Shown here piece after piece: positions 1 to 8,225 of a stretch of 64,000 bases of DNA. Source of the DNA: an uncultured Christensenellaceae bacterium (GTDB taxonomy: Bacteria > Bacillota > Clostridia > Christensenellales > UBA3700). A model generated the notes under the pieces. It made no database searches, was not told where the DNA came from, and saw only the letters and a list, made by a program, of their open reading frames with translations. Where the stretch lies: positions 22,689-86,688 of the forward strand of contig CALWHJ010000006.1 in assembly GCA_944380355.1 (NCBI GenBank), written 5' to 3'. The position numbers and the translations under genes were made by a program. Positions within the stretch are counted from its first letter, which is position 1. Every line of letters starts with the position of its first letter.

Positions 1-1
1 T

Positions 2-931
2 ATCGACTATATAGAGCCTGCCGTTTCGCAGGAAGGCAAATATCTCCTGGTATACTTTTCGGGTAATCTTCCCGAGGAAGAGCGTATAAAGTATGCCGTA
101 AGCGAGGACGGCTACAACTTCTCTCCTCTCAATAACAATCAGCCCGTAGTTACTCAGACTGTGGGTACAGGGTGCGCCCGCGACCCCTTTATCATAAGAG
201 GAGAGGACGGTTGCTTTTATCTAATGGCTACCGATATGAGAAGCGAACTGGGCTGGACATCCAATCACGCTATCGTAACCTGGAAATCCACCGACCTCAT
301 CAACTGGACGGAAGAAACGCTGATTGACTTGAAAGCCGTAAAATCTCCCCTATCCAACCGCGCGTGGGCACCTCAGGCAATCTGGGACGAGGATAAGGAA
401 ATGTATATGATTTATCTCTCGGCAAGCGTATGGCTTGACGAAAATCAAACGCAGTCTTCGATAACCTCTATCTGGGGTATGTATACAAAAGACTTCAAGA
501 CAATCGAAGGCGAGCCTTTTGAGTTATTCCGCGCCCCTGAAGGCAAGGACGCAATCGACGCCGATATAGTCAAGGGCGATGACGGCATATATTATATGTA
601 CTATAAGGACGAAAACAAGGCTACGATTTGCTATGCTACTTGCGATACCCTCGCGGGCACTTATACCGCGCCCGATGACAATATAGTCAACGTGCGTTAC
701 GAAGGCGTAGAAGGTAACTTTATGTACCGCATCGCGGGTACGGATACCTACGTAATGATGATGGACAGCTACAAGCACGACAGATTTTATATACAGCAGA
801 CCACCGATATGGTGCACTTCAAGCGCGTAGCTTTCTCCGATTACAGCTTTGACTTTGCACCCCGCCACGGCGCGATATTGCATATCTCCAACAAAGAATA
901 CGCATCCTTAGTCGAAGCTTTCGGCAAATAA
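2..931 (+). CDS. GH43-like glycoside hydrolase, 5' end outside window
   Basis: The reading frame is open from the first bases of the window, so the N-terminus is missing; at least 309 residues remain. The visible part looks like the five-bladed beta-propeller of family GH43 and relatives (beta-xylosidase or arabinosidase types that trim plant hemicellulose side chains). The segment RDPFI shortly after the first in-window Met matches the catalytic-base blade of GH43; W-x-S-TDLINW, WAPQAIWD and DADIVKGDDG are typical propeller strands; EGVEGNF could carry the acid glutamate. An internal ATG at 161 is not a plausible start because upstream residues continue the propeller. Any signal peptide would lie outside the window. 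The substrate cannot be told from sequence. A strong terminator follows. Confidence 0.75.
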   Translation: MDYIEPAVSQEGKYLLVYFSGNLPEEERIKYAVSEDGYNFSPLNNNQPVVTQTVGTGCARDPFIIRGEDGCFYLMATDMRSELGWTSNHAIVTWKSTDLINWTEETLIDLKAVKSPLSNRAWAPQAIWDEDKEMYMIYLSASVWLDENQTQSSITSIWGMYTKDFKTIEGEPFELFRAPEGKDAIDADIVKGDDGIYYMYYKDENKATICYATCDTLAGTYTAPDDNIVNVRYEGVEGNFMYRIAGTDTYVMMMDSYKHDRFYIQQTTDMVHFKRVAFSDYSFDFAPRHGAILHISNKEYASLVEAFGK

Positions 932-974
932 CGCAAAAGCTTTGTCTGCAACAACGACAAAACTCACAAAACAA

Positions 975-1000
975 AAAAAAGACGGGCAACCGTCTTTTTT
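975..1000 (+). terminator. Intrinsic terminator after GH43-like gene
   Basis: GACGG-gcaa-CCGTC followed by TTTTTT, about 50 bases after the stop codon. A-rich on the other side, so it could also work in reverse. Confidence 0.85.
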
Positions 1001-1083
1001 CACTCAACCGAATTATACGCTCGTTATGAAAAAGGAATTTATATTTTAAATTATAATATTGCCCGACAAATAATTGCTCTTGC

Positions 1084-1175
1084 GCCGCAGGACAGCAGGC
1101 GGCATAGTGTAGAAGATAGCGGAATTTGTCTCTGTACGAGGCGAGACGCGCAGGCAATACTTGCCGTATTGTCAA
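1084..1175. repeat. Partial copy of edge-type fold-back element
   Basis: Starts with CCGCAGGACAGCAGGCGGCA, identical to the arm of the complete element at 1204-1387, and carries the central palindrome AATACTTGCCGTATT at 1156-1170. The opposite arm is missing, so this looks like a half copy. No gene is visible in 932-1360; the stretch is filled by the terminator and these repeats. Confidence 0.6.
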
Positions 1176-1203
1176 GCAAAATAATACCTTCTAATATATA
1201 CAC

Positions 1204-1387
1204 TCTGCACCGCAGGACAGCAGGCGGCATATGCCCGAAGGGTACGAAGTAGTTTTAAGCCGTGGAATTTGCGTTTGCGCAAGGCGACGAGTGCAGACAA
1301 TACTTGCCGTATTATCAAACGAGTCAACAAAGTGCAAACGCAAAGTACACGTTTAAAACCTTATGCCGCCTGCTGTACTGCGGTGCT
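1204..1387. repeat. Complete fold-back element overlapping the 3' end of spoIIE
   Basis: The left arm CCGCAGGACAGCAGGCGGCA (from 1210) is repeated in inverse at 1363-1384 with one mismatch. Inside, GTTTTAAGCCGTG...TTTGCGTTTGCG pairs imperfectly with CGCAAACGCAAA...CACGTTTAAAAC, so the whole 184 bases form one long hairpin. The centre holds AATACTTGCCGTATT (1299-1313). The right arm runs into the spoIIE frame and encodes its last residues (AVQQAA). It resembles a MITE or structured RNA; there is no coding potential. Confidence 0.65.
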
Positions 1388-3637
1388 TAACCTAAACACA
1401 ACCACGCTTGCATCGTCCTTAAGTCCCAGCGCTTTTGCCTGATTGAGTATCTCGTCGCATATCTGACGGGGATTGAGAGAGGAAAGCACGTTGAGAATAT
1501 GCCCAATTCCTTTGAGAGTGAGTGCGTCGGATATTCCGTCGGTAAACATAACTACCATTTCCCCTACGCTTAGGAGCTGTCGCTGCACTTGCGCACGCGC
1601 CTCTTCGACTATGCCTAAAGGCAAGGTATTGCTCTCTACAATCTGTATACTGTCAAGACGTTTGATTACGCTCTGCACTCCGCCTTGTTTGATAAAATCC
1701 ACTATACCGAGCTCCAGGTCAACCACGCACATATCGAGTGCGGAAAAGGTGTCTTTGGATACCACGCTGAGCAGTCTGTTTACGAGTGCGAGAGAGTTTA
1801 CGTTGTCGAATCCCGCTTTGTAATACGCGCTTACCATATCCAGCGCACTCTGACTTCCTGCACGCGCCTGAGTCCCGCTTCCCATTCCGTCGCACAATGC
1901 GACAAGCACTTTATCCGTGCTGAGTTTTGTTACGCTGTAAGTATCTCCCGACGCACTCGACCCTTGTTTTGTATAACTCGCTACCGCGTAAGTCAGCGAA
2001 TATTTAGGCGTACCCGTAAAGGTAAGACAGTATCTGTTGTCAGGAAGTTTTCTCTCCTCGCTCTTTTCCAAAGGACAGCGTATAAGCCTTGCCAAAACCT
2101 GAGTGAGTGCTTTTTTGTTTCTGTCGCCCTCACGCACGATAAGCGATACCGTACTCTTTCCTTTCTTGGTCAAAGTCATTACGTCGCTACATACGATATT
2201 GTTGTAACCCAACTCCTCGACTATACGCCTGTCGAGCTTGTCGTCGATATTGACGGTGCTTTTGACTTCTTCCTGCAATTCTCCCAGTATATTGCCTACG
2301 CCTTTAAGCTGTCCCGACATAAGCTTTTGGTCAACTTCGAATTCCTTGCCCGACGCATACTTGATATCGTAAGAAAGCGCAAGATGATTGCAGTTTGCCA
2401 AAAGCGCGGGAAGCTGTATACATTTGGAAGAAAGGTATTGAGGTAAATCCTCTATCGTGGCTTTACCCGAAGTAAGCACGGTAGTTACTACGCCCTCGAT
2501 AAGCTTTTGCTGATTACCTCCCAACAAATTCTGACAATATTCTCTGTTGATACAGCCCGCACAGGTTTTGAGTAATATCTCTTCGGCTATCTTAGGTACA
2601 GCTTGTACGGGAGAAGGATACTTCACCACGCCCTTTGAATAAATATCCGACATCTCGTAAAACACTCCCGATACCAGCCCTATGCGCCTTGCCAGCTCCT
2701 GACGCGAGCGGTTGACAAGCTCTTTCGCACTCTCTCTTCCGTACCCGGATTTGAATGCGGGAAGTTTTTTCATATATTTATCCGTAACCAAAGTAGTCAA
2801 AAGTACGCCCGCGGCAAATCCCGCGAGATTGAGATAGTAATTGCCGGCAAACGCCTCGAAATACAAGCCGCAAATCACGTGCGTGAGTATTGCCGCAAGT
2901 CCCGCAATCCATCTGTTTTGCACAAAACAATACGCCGTGAGAAACACGAGCAATACCGCTCCCGCCATTGCCAAATCTTCACGCCACAGCCCTCCTCCGA
3001 CTGCAGCCGCGCCTATGATGACAATGCCTTGCGTAAGCGACAGATTACGGTATGCATACGGCATAGCAATACCCAGCAACAACCAGTAAATTCTGAAACC
3101 GTAAATATCTATATAATAAATGCCGTTTGCCAAAAGAGCGACAAGTGCAAATCCGCCTATAATTTCGTCTACGCTGAGCATTCTGCCTATACCGCGCACG
3201 CCGACCGCGTAACATATCGTACAACACAGAAGACATACTACGACAAGACTGACCGAATATACTATCCCCTCGAGATTGATATAAGCGGGAAAATCAACAA
3301 ACATAGCGGGCAACGCGCTGAGCGCGGCATAAATAATTACCGCATACAGCCGCATAGGCTTGGCAAACAGATAATGAAGATACTTTGCCGCTACCATTAT
3401 TACGACGGGTGCGACTGCGTAGATTATGCCCCAAAGAGTATGGTCGAAAATAAGCGAAATGGCAAGATACATAGGGCTTAGCACCGCTATGCTGAAACGG
3501 CAGTAAACAAGCGCGATGTATATGCTCATCGCATAACCGCCGTAATCGGGCACTATCCGCGCTAAACTTAGCAATGCAATAAGTACGCCGAGAAAAATGT
3601 AGTTTTTGACGTGTATGAGTGCGCTGTTGATTTTCAT
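1361..3637 (-). CDS. spoIIE: Stage II sporulation protein E, PP2C-type phosphatase
   Basis: SpoIIE is the membrane serine phosphatase that dephosphorylates SpoIIAA in the forespore and so releases sigma F; it also associates with the polar septum. The 758 residues show the family layout: about ten hydrophobic segments over roughly residues 10-285, a central region with the conserved cysteine cluster CAGCINREYC near residue 360, and a C-terminal PP2C domain with CDGMGSGTQA and FTDGISDAL, which carry metal-binding aspartates. Length is close to the usual 800-830. Two Spo0A-like boxes and a TATAGT -10 lie directly upstream and there is no clear Shine-Dalgarno. The last residues come from a fold-back repeat. 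Identification is firm. Confidence 0.93.
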   Translation of the reverse strand: MKINSALIHVKNYIFLGVLIALLSLARIVPDYGGYAMSIYIALVYCRFSIAVLSPMYLAISLIFDHTLWGIIYAVAPVVIMVAAKYLHYLFAKPMRLYAVIIYAALSALPAMFVDFPAYINLEGIVYSVSLVVVCLLCCTICYAVGVRGIGRMLSVDEIIGGFALVALLANGIYYIDIYGFRIYWLLLGIAMPYAYRNLSLTQGIVIIGAAAVGGGLWREDLAMAGAVLLVFLTAYCFVQNRWIAGLAAILTHVICGLYFEAFAGNYYLNLAGFAAGVLLTTLVTDKYMKKLPAFKSGYGRESAKELVNRSRQELARRIGLVSGVFYEMSDIYSKGVVKYPSPVQAVPKIAEEILLKTCAGCINREYCQNLLGGNQQKLIEGVVTTVLTSGKATIEDLPQYLSSKCIQLPALLANCNHLALSYDIKYASGKEFEVDQKLMSGQLKGVGNILGELQEEVKSTVNIDDKLDRRIVEELGYNNIVCSDVMTLTKKGKSTVSLIVREGDRNKKALTQVLARLIRCPLEKSEERKLPDNRYCLTFTGTPKYSLTYAVASYTKQGSSASGDTYSVTKLSTDKVLVALCDGMGSGTQARAGSQSALDMVSAYYKAGFDNVNSLALVNRLLSVVSKDTFSALDMCVVDLELGIVDFIKQGGVQSVIKRLDSIQIVESNTLPLGIVEEARAQVQRQLLSVGEMVVMFTDGISDALTLKGIGHILNVLSSLNPRQICDEILNQAKALGLKDDASVVVFRLSTAVQQAA

Positions 3638-3648
3638 AAGTACAAGGT

Positions 3649-3708
3649 ACTATATCCGCCCGCGCTCAATTTGCACACTTTTGACGAATGATTTGTTCTT
3701 TTGACGAT
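3649..3708 (-). promoter_or_regulatory. spoIIE promoter with two Spo0A-like boxes
   Basis: On the minus strand a TATAGT -10 (3649-3654) lies 11 nt before the ATG. Upstream, TGACGAA (3682-3688) fits the Spo0A box TGNCGAA exactly, and TGACGAT (3702-3708) fits 6 of 7, 20 bp further out in the same orientation. Spo0A-P activation of spoIIE is known in Bacillus; here it is inferred from the boxes. Confidence 0.5.
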
Positions 3709-3744
3709 TTTTATCAAGGCGCAAAACGCGACCGCCTATACGTA

Positions 3745-4401
3745 TTACTCCTCTTCCACGTATTTTACGCGCTTTGAAAGTTTTCTGCCCGTCGCAAGCG
3801 ACATAGGCAAATAAAACGCTGTCATATTACCCGTCTTGACGCTCTCGAGCGCGCCGTATGGCGTAATACACACCTTGCTTTCCCCGAATACCGCAAGCAC
3901 GTATTTGCCCGCATAAAGAGCGAATGCCCGCGCGCATACCAAAGCCTCCGTATCGGTCTTGCCGCCGCTAAGGCATATTACGTAACGGCTTGTGCTTGCA
4001 AACTCCCACAGCTCGGGATATTTAATGTCGCCTCCCGCGAATACGCAAAGTTTGCCCATACTCGTAGCGTATCTTCTGAGCGCACTGCCCGACGATATAC
4101 CCTCTTCTTTGGGATTGATGCAATCGCTTACGCCGAGGATTTTACCTCTGTCTATAACCACCGCGCTTTCATACTTTTTGTTTGCCGTATCGGCGGTCAT
4201 ACCCGCTACTATTATCACCTGCTTATGCTTGGAAAACCTCGCCAGCCTCAACAGTACGTCGCTTGCGCCTTTAAGCTCGTCGGGAAGATTTACCCGCCCC
4301 GCTACGCAGGGCGAAAGCACGAGTATATCCCCCGTGGAAACCACACCGTTGTAGTCGGCTGTTACTTCGTCAATATCCGTATTGTCAAAACAGAATACCA
4401 T
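3745..4401 (-). CDS. Nitrilase-superfamily-like protein lacking the catalytic triad
   Basis: This 218-residue protein reads as a shortened carbon-nitrogen hydrolase: ILVLSP near residue 27-31, VIIVAGMTA, the strand SAVVIDRGKILG (79-90), and GDIKYPELWEFA followed by CARAFALYAGKYVLAV. Active nitrilases have E, K and C; the Cys normally sits just before (Y/W)D in ICYD-x-x-xPE. Here that position is Gly (FAGGD, residues 121-125), and no Glu or Lys is seen at the other two sites. Usual family length is 260-300. It is therefore likely a non-hydrolytic homologue. It lies 107 bases upstream of spoIIE on the same strand, perhaps cotranscribed. The fold assignment is by pattern only. Confidence 0.55.
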   Translation of the reverse strand: MVFCFDNTDIDEVTADYNGVVSTGDILVLSPCVAGRVNLPDELKGASDVLLRLARFSKHKQVIIVAGMTADTANKKYESAVVIDRGKILGVSDCINPKEEGISSGSALRRYATSMGKLCVFAGGDIKYPELWEFASTSRYVICLSGGKTDTEALVCARAFALYAGKYVLAVFGESKVCITPYGALESVKTGNMTAFYLPMSLATGRKLSKRVKYVEEE

Positions 4402-4468
4402 ACCTCATAGTATGAAAAATTTTAAAATCTTGCTACGGAAATTTTCGGCACACTTTCAGATAGAGTTA

Positions 4469-4497
4469 TAAAAAAGACCGCTTTAAAAACGGTCTTT
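4469..4497 (-). terminator. Intrinsic terminator after metA
   Basis: On the minus strand GACCG-tttttaaag-CGGTC followed by a run of T, 20 bases beyond the metA stop. Confidence 0.85.
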
Positions 4498-4517
4498 CAG
4501 TTATACGCTGACGCGGT

Positions 4518-5453
4518 TTATTTTTGTTTGTCGGTCTCTTTCAATCCCTCTTCGAAAGAATAAGGCGTAACCTGATATACATAGTAGTTGAGCCAGTTGT
4601 TGAACAAGAGATAAGCCGTGCTTCTCCACGAGAGGTCGATATTGTAAAGTCCGTCGTCTTCGAAATAGTTGACGGGTCTTTCTATCTTCAGCCCCTTGTC
4701 CAAATCGCGCAGATACTCTTTCTTGAGCGTAGTACGGTCGTATTCGCTGTGTCCCGTAAGGAAAAATCTCTTGCCGTCTTCGCTCTTGATTATACACGCT
4801 CCGCACTCCTTTCCGCCGGCAAGCACCTTTAGCCCTTCGACCTTTCTCAAAGCGTCCTCGTCTATTGCGGTGTGGCGCGACATAGGTATATACATTCTGT
4901 CGTTCATACCCTTCAAAAGCATATCGTACTTATCCTCGGCGCGCACTTCGTATATACCGAAAAGCTTGCTGTCCAAAAGACGTTTGTTTATGCCGTAATG
5001 ATGATAAAGCCCCGCCTGCGCTCCCCAACAAATATGCACGGTGGACGTAACGTGAGTAGTCGACCAGTCCATTATCTTGACCAGCTCCTGCCAATACGCA
5101 ACCTCTTCGAATTCCATATGTTCGACGGGCGCACCCGTGATAATCATACCGTCAAAGTATCTGTCCTTGATTTCGTCGAAAACCTTGTAGAATTTCTGCA
5201 TATGGCTTATGGGCGTATTCTTTGCAATATAGCTGTCCATATTGACAAGCGTTACGTTTATCTGCAAAGAGGAATTGCCCAGCAGTCGCATAAGCTGAGT
5301 TTCCGTCTCTATCTTGGTAGGCATCAGGTTGACTATGGCTATCTCGATAGGTCTTATATCCTGACTTATTGCTCGCGCGCTCGTCATTACGAAAATCTTC
5401 TCTTTCGTAAGCACGTCAAACGCGGGCAGCTCTTTGGGTATTACTATTGGCAT
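4518..5453 (-). CDS. metA: Homoserine O-acetyltransferase (MetA family)
   Basis: MetA-family enzymes acylate homoserine as the first committed step of methionine synthesis. The 311-residue length and the sequence are full-family. The catalytic Cys is in HICWGAQAG (Cys142). Residue 111 in ITGAPVE is Glu; in this family Glu111 goes with acetyl-CoA use and Gly111 with succinyl-CoA, so acetyl specificity is inferred. This agrees with the neighbour metY, which uses O-acetylhomoserine. Start at 5453 has an AAGGAG Shine-Dalgarno, immediately after an intercistronic hairpin. No SAM riboswitch is recognisable upstream of either gene. Confidence 0.93.
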   Translation of the reverse strand: MPIVIPKELPAFDVLTKEKIFVMTSARAISQDIRPIEIAIVNLMPTKIETETQLMRLLGNSSLQINVTLVNMDSYIAKNTPISHMQKFYKVFDEIKDRYFDGMIITGAPVEHMEFEEVAYWQELVKIMDWSTTHVTSTVHICWGAQAGLYHHYGINKRLLDSKLFGIYEVRAEDKYDMLLKGMNDRMYIPMSRHTAIDEDALRKVEGLKVLAGGKECGACIIKSEDGKRFFLTGHSEYDRTTLKKEYLRDLDKGLKIERPVNYFEDDGLYNIDLSWRSTAYLLFNNWLNYYVYQVTPYSFEEGLKETDKQK

Positions 5454-5464
5454 ACTTTCTCCTT

Positions 5465-5487
5465 GCGGGCAAAAGAAAATTGCCCGC
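5465..5487. other. Intercistronic hairpin between metY and metA
   Basis: GCGGGC-N11-GCCCGC. On the plus strand it is followed by seven T and would be a terminator, but no plus-strand gene lies there. In the metY-to-metA mRNA it is preceded by A-rich sequence and followed directly by the metA ribosome binding site, so it may cap or set the level of the metA part of the message. Confidence 0.6.
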
Positions 5488-5504
5488 TTTTTTTCATACT
5501 GTAA

Positions 5505-6791
5505 TTATTTGTTTATGCTGTCGAGCGCTTGTTTTACGTCGGCTATCAAATCGTCGATATTCTCTATGCCGACGGAAAGACGGATAAGCTCGGGGGATAC
5601 TCCCGCAGCCTTAAGCTCGTCGTCGTTCATCTGTCTGTGCGTTGCGCTCGCAGGGTGCAGACAACAGCTTCTTGCGTCCGCTACGTGCGTTTCGATTGCT
5701 ATTACCTTGAGATGCTTCATCACTTCTTCAGCGGCTTTTCTTCCGCCCTTGACGCCGAAACTCAATACTCCGCACGAGCCGTTTTTGAGATACTTCTGTC
5801 CCAAATCATAGCACTTGTCGCCTTTGAGTCCGCAGTAGGTTACCCACGCGACGTTGGGATGCTCGGACAAAAATTCCGCCATCTTCTGAGCATTCTCGCA
5901 ATGTCTTTTCATTCTTACCGCAAGGCTTTCGAGTCCGAGGTTGAGAATAAAAGCGTTCTGAGGAGACTGTATCGAACCGAAGTCTCTCATGAGTTGCGCC
6001 GTCGCTTTTGTGATGAACGCGCCGCCCTTGCCAAACTTCTCCGCATACACGATACCGTGATAGCTATCGTCGGGAGTGCAAAGTCCGGGGAACATGTCCG
6101 CGTGCGCCATCCAGTCAAAGTTGCCCGCGTCTACGATTGCGCCGCCTACGCCCGCACCGTGTCCGTCCATATACTTCGTCGTCGAGTGCGTAACGATATC
6201 CGCACCCCACTCGATAGGTCTGCAATTGATAGGCGTAGCAAAGGTGTTGTCCACGATAAGAGGTACGCCATGCTTATGCGCCGCTTTTGCAAATCTTTCG
6301 ATATCGAATACGATTACCGCGGGATTTGCTATCGTCTCGCCGAATACCGCTTTGGTGTTGGGCTTGAATGCCTTCTCGAGCTCCTCGTCCGTACAATCGG
6401 GCTTTACGAAAGTAAAGTCAACGCCCATCTTTTTCATCGTTACGGCAAAGAGGTTGTATGTGCCGCCGTAAATCGTCGAGCTTGCCACAATGTGGTCACC
6501 GCAAGTAGCGATATTGAATACGGCATAGAAGTTTGCCGCCTGTCCCGAAGAAGTAAGCATTGCCGCACTGCCTCCTTCGAGTTCGCATATCTTCTTGGCT
6601 ACGTAATCGTTGGTAGGGTTTTGAAGTCTGGTATAAAAATATCCCGCTTCTTCCAAATCGAACAGCTTTGCCATATGCTCGCTGGTATCGTATTTGAAAG
6701 TAGTGCTCTGTATTATAGGTATTTGTCTGGGTTCGCCGTTGCCGGGGGTATATCCGCCCTGCACGCAAATCGTCTCGATTTTCTTGTTCAT
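5505..6791 (-). CDS. metY: O-acetylhomoserine sulfhydrylase
   Basis: PLP enzyme of the Cys/Met metabolism family that makes homocysteine from O-acetylhomoserine and sulfide. The 428 residues contain the PLP lysine motif VTHSTTKYMDGHG, the AMLTSSGQAANFY segment, and the C-terminal VGIENIDDLIADVKQAL. Length matches O-acetylhomoserine aminocarboxypropyltransferases (about 430) rather than the shorter cystathionine enzymes. The start at 6791 (MNKKIETICVQGG) has an AAAAGGAG Shine-Dalgarno; the frame is open further upstream but that would overlap smpB. metY and metA form an operon for direct sulfhydrylation, downstream of smpB. Confidence 0.93.
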   Translation of the reverse strand: MNKKIETICVQGGYTPGNGEPRQIPIIQSTTFKYDTSEHMAKLFDLEEAGYFYTRLQNPTNDYVAKKICELEGGSAAMLTSSGQAANFYAVFNIATCGDHIVASSTIYGGTYNLFAVTMKKMGVDFTFVKPDCTDEELEKAFKPNTKAVFGETIANPAVIVFDIERFAKAAHKHGVPLIVDNTFATPINCRPIEWGADIVTHSTTKYMDGHGAGVGGAIVDAGNFDWMAHADMFPGLCTPDDSYHGIVYAEKFGKGGAFITKATAQLMRDFGSIQSPQNAFILNLGLESLAVRMKRHCENAQKMAEFLSEHPNVAWVTYCGLKGDKCYDLGQKYLKNGSCGVLSFGVKGGRKAAEEVMKHLKVIAIETHVADARSCCLHPASATHRQMNDDELKAAGVSPELIRLSVGIENIDDLIADVKQALDSINK

Positions 6792-6832
6792 TTTATCGTC
6801 TCCTTTTATTCTTATGGATACCGCGATTGCGG

Positions 6833-7291
6833 TCAATTGTTGTACTGTTTCATTGTGCGCTCTATAGTGCGCTTTGCCTCTTTGTCGGCTATGCTCTTGC
6901 GCTTATCGTGAAGCTCCTTACCCTTTGCCAAAGCTATCTCGACTTTTACAAGACCTTGTTTGAAATACATCTTGGTAGGCACTATCGTGTATGACTTCTG
7001 CGTAACCGCGCCTCTCAATTTGTCAATCTCTCTCTTGTGAAGCAAGAGTTTTCTCGAACGCTTTGCGTCTACATTGAAGTAGCTTCCCTTGTCGTAAGGC
7101 TTGATATGTGCGTTCATAAGCCACACTTCGTTGTCCTTTACCACGCAGAAAGAATCCTTGAGATTGACGTGTCCTTGGCGTACGGACTTGACCTCGCAAC
7201 CGACTAAAGCAATGCCCGCCTCATAGGTGTCTTCTATGAAGTAATCGAAGTAGGCTTTTTTGTTGTTGTCGATAATCTTAATTCCGTCCAT
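6833..7291 (-). CDS. smpB: SsrA-binding protein SmpB
   Basis: SmpB binds tmRNA and brings it to stalled ribosomes for trans-translation. The 152 residues carry the family core: [22 protein letters not shown], the NLKDSF strand, [16 protein letters not shown] and the basic tail with [12 protein letters not shown]. The start is fixed by homology ([13 protein letters not shown]). No Shine-Dalgarno precedes it; a TATAAT lies only 8 nt upstream, suggesting a leaderless or nearly leaderless mRNA. In Firmicutes smpB often follows secG and rnr; here rnr is absent and repeats fill the gap. No tmRNA gene is seen nearby. Confidence 0.95.
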   Translation of the reverse strand: MDGIKIIDNNKKAYFDYFIEDTYEAGIALVGCEVKSVRQGHVNLKDSFCVVKDNEVWLMNAHIKPYDKGSYFNVDAKRSRKLLLHKREIDKLRGAVTQKSYTIVPTKMYFKQGLVKVEIALAKGKELHDKRKSIADKEAKRTIERTMKQYNN

Positions 7292-7299
7292 ACTTCTAT

Positions 7300-7328
7300 A
7301 TTATATCATATTTTTTCCATTTGTACAC
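7300..7328 (-). promoter_or_regulatory. smpB promoter with -10 next to the start codon
   Basis: Minus-strand TATAAT (7300-7305) ends 8 nt before the ATG. TGTACA, 16 nt upstream, matches TTGACA in 4 of 6. A start site 6-8 nt after the -10 would fall at or beside the ATG. Confidence 0.5.
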
Positions 7329-7335
7329 TATCTTA

Positions 7336-7463
7336 GCGACGTTGTATAGCACTGCGCCTTTACAAATTTCGGGAACGCTCCTCGCCGTCACGTACATCTA
7401 GTACGCTCAGGACTCGGAGCAACCGCCGAAAATTTGCAAAATCGCGGTACTCTCCAACGTCGC
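7336..7463 (-). repeat. 125-bp fold-back element, copy 1
   Basis: Outer stem GCGACGTTG (7336-7344) pairs perfectly with CAACGTCGC (7455-7463). Inside, TATAGC and ACTCTCC flank a long imperfect hairpin with AAATTTCGG / CCGAAAATTT and a loop GTCACGTACATCTAGTACGCTC. Orientation is opposite to copy 2. The stretch 7292-7717 holds no gene apart from these elements and a terminator. Confidence 0.75.
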
Positions 7464-7538
7464 GATTTATAAATTATTATTAACTCCGTGCGACCGCGTA
7501 CAAAAGGAAAAGATGCGCTGTTATATTTCCCGCTTCGT

Positions 7539-7665
7539 GTGAGCGCGGAGAGTGGTGCAGAGTTGCGATTTTGAAGAGAGTTCGCGAGCGGAGCGTACTT
7601 GTCGTACGTGACCGAGCGCAACTACTCGCGCAAAATCGCTAATATGTGCCGCTATACGCGCTCAC
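7539..7665 (+). repeat. 125-bp fold-back element, copy 2
   Basis: Outer stem GTGAGCGCG (7539-7547) pairs with CGCGCTCAC (7657-7665). Next come GAGAGTGG and CCGCTATA, then GCGATTTT / AAAATCGC and the core GAGCGTACTTGTCGTACGTGAC. It is inverted relative to copy 1, 75 bases away, and abuts the secG terminator. Confidence 0.75.
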
Positions 7666-7702
7666 AAAAAAAGGCTCTTTGACCGAAAGTCAAAGAGCCT
7701 TT
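7666..7702 (-). terminator. Intrinsic terminator after secG
   Basis: Fourteen-base-pair perfect stem AAAGGCTCTTTGAC / GTCAAAGAGCCTTT with a T run on the minus-strand side. Confidence 0.9.
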
Positions 7703-7717
7703 AGAACTTTTCGCTTT

Positions 7718-8014
7718 TTACGCCTGCAAGAACGTGATGAAGAAGAAAATTGCCAACACTGCCATAAGTACTGCGCCTGTGATTGTAAGTTTCTTCAGGA
7801 TACTTTCTTTGGACCTTGCTTTGTTCTGTCTGGAATAAGAATCCATCTCCTGACCACCGATTACACCGATATTGTCGTTCTGAGGCTTTTGCATCATAAT
7901 TACGACAATAGTAGCTATTCCTATCAAGAGCATCAATACCATCAAGACAGGTCTAAGCCATCTGTATACGTATTCGGGGAATATGGAAGCTCCCAACAAA
8001 TATACGAAATCCAT
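7718..8014 (-). CDS. secG: Preprotein translocase subunit SecG
   Basis: Small subunit of the SecYEG channel. The preferred start at 8014 (MDFVYLLGAS) has ACGGAGGA in good spacing and gives 98 residues; an ATG at 8044 would add ten residues without such a site. Two membrane segments (about residues 20-40 and 76-96) enclose VVIMMQKPQNDNIGVIGG, the typical SecG loop after the first helix. The linker is somewhat longer and more charged than usual (SRQNKARSKES). Confidence 0.85.
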   Translation of the reverse strand: MDFVYLLGASIFPEYVYRWLRPVLMVLMLLIGIATIVVIMMQKPQNDNIGVIGGQEMDSYSRQNKARSKESILKKLTITGAVLMAVLAIFFFITFLQA

Positions 8015-8225
8015 CAAAACAGTCCTCCGTTTTAATATTGCCATAATATGTTAGCATAACTTTTCAAAAATTACAACAATTTTTCGATAAAATTTAAAAT
8101 TAGTAATTTTTTATGGCTTTTATACAAGATATTGTGTTTTTTGCCCGATTTTTATTCTGTAACCATTATCCGTATGCCTCTCATATAATGCAGTACGAAG
8201 AAAAACATACACTCAGGAGAACGTT

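Noticed and set aside
6792..6832. SAM riboswitch before metY
   Set aside because: Only 41 bases separate metY from smpB, too short for any SAM riboswitch.
7388..7621. 77-codon minus-strand frame
   Set aside because: It lies across both fold-back elements and repeats frames seen in other copies.
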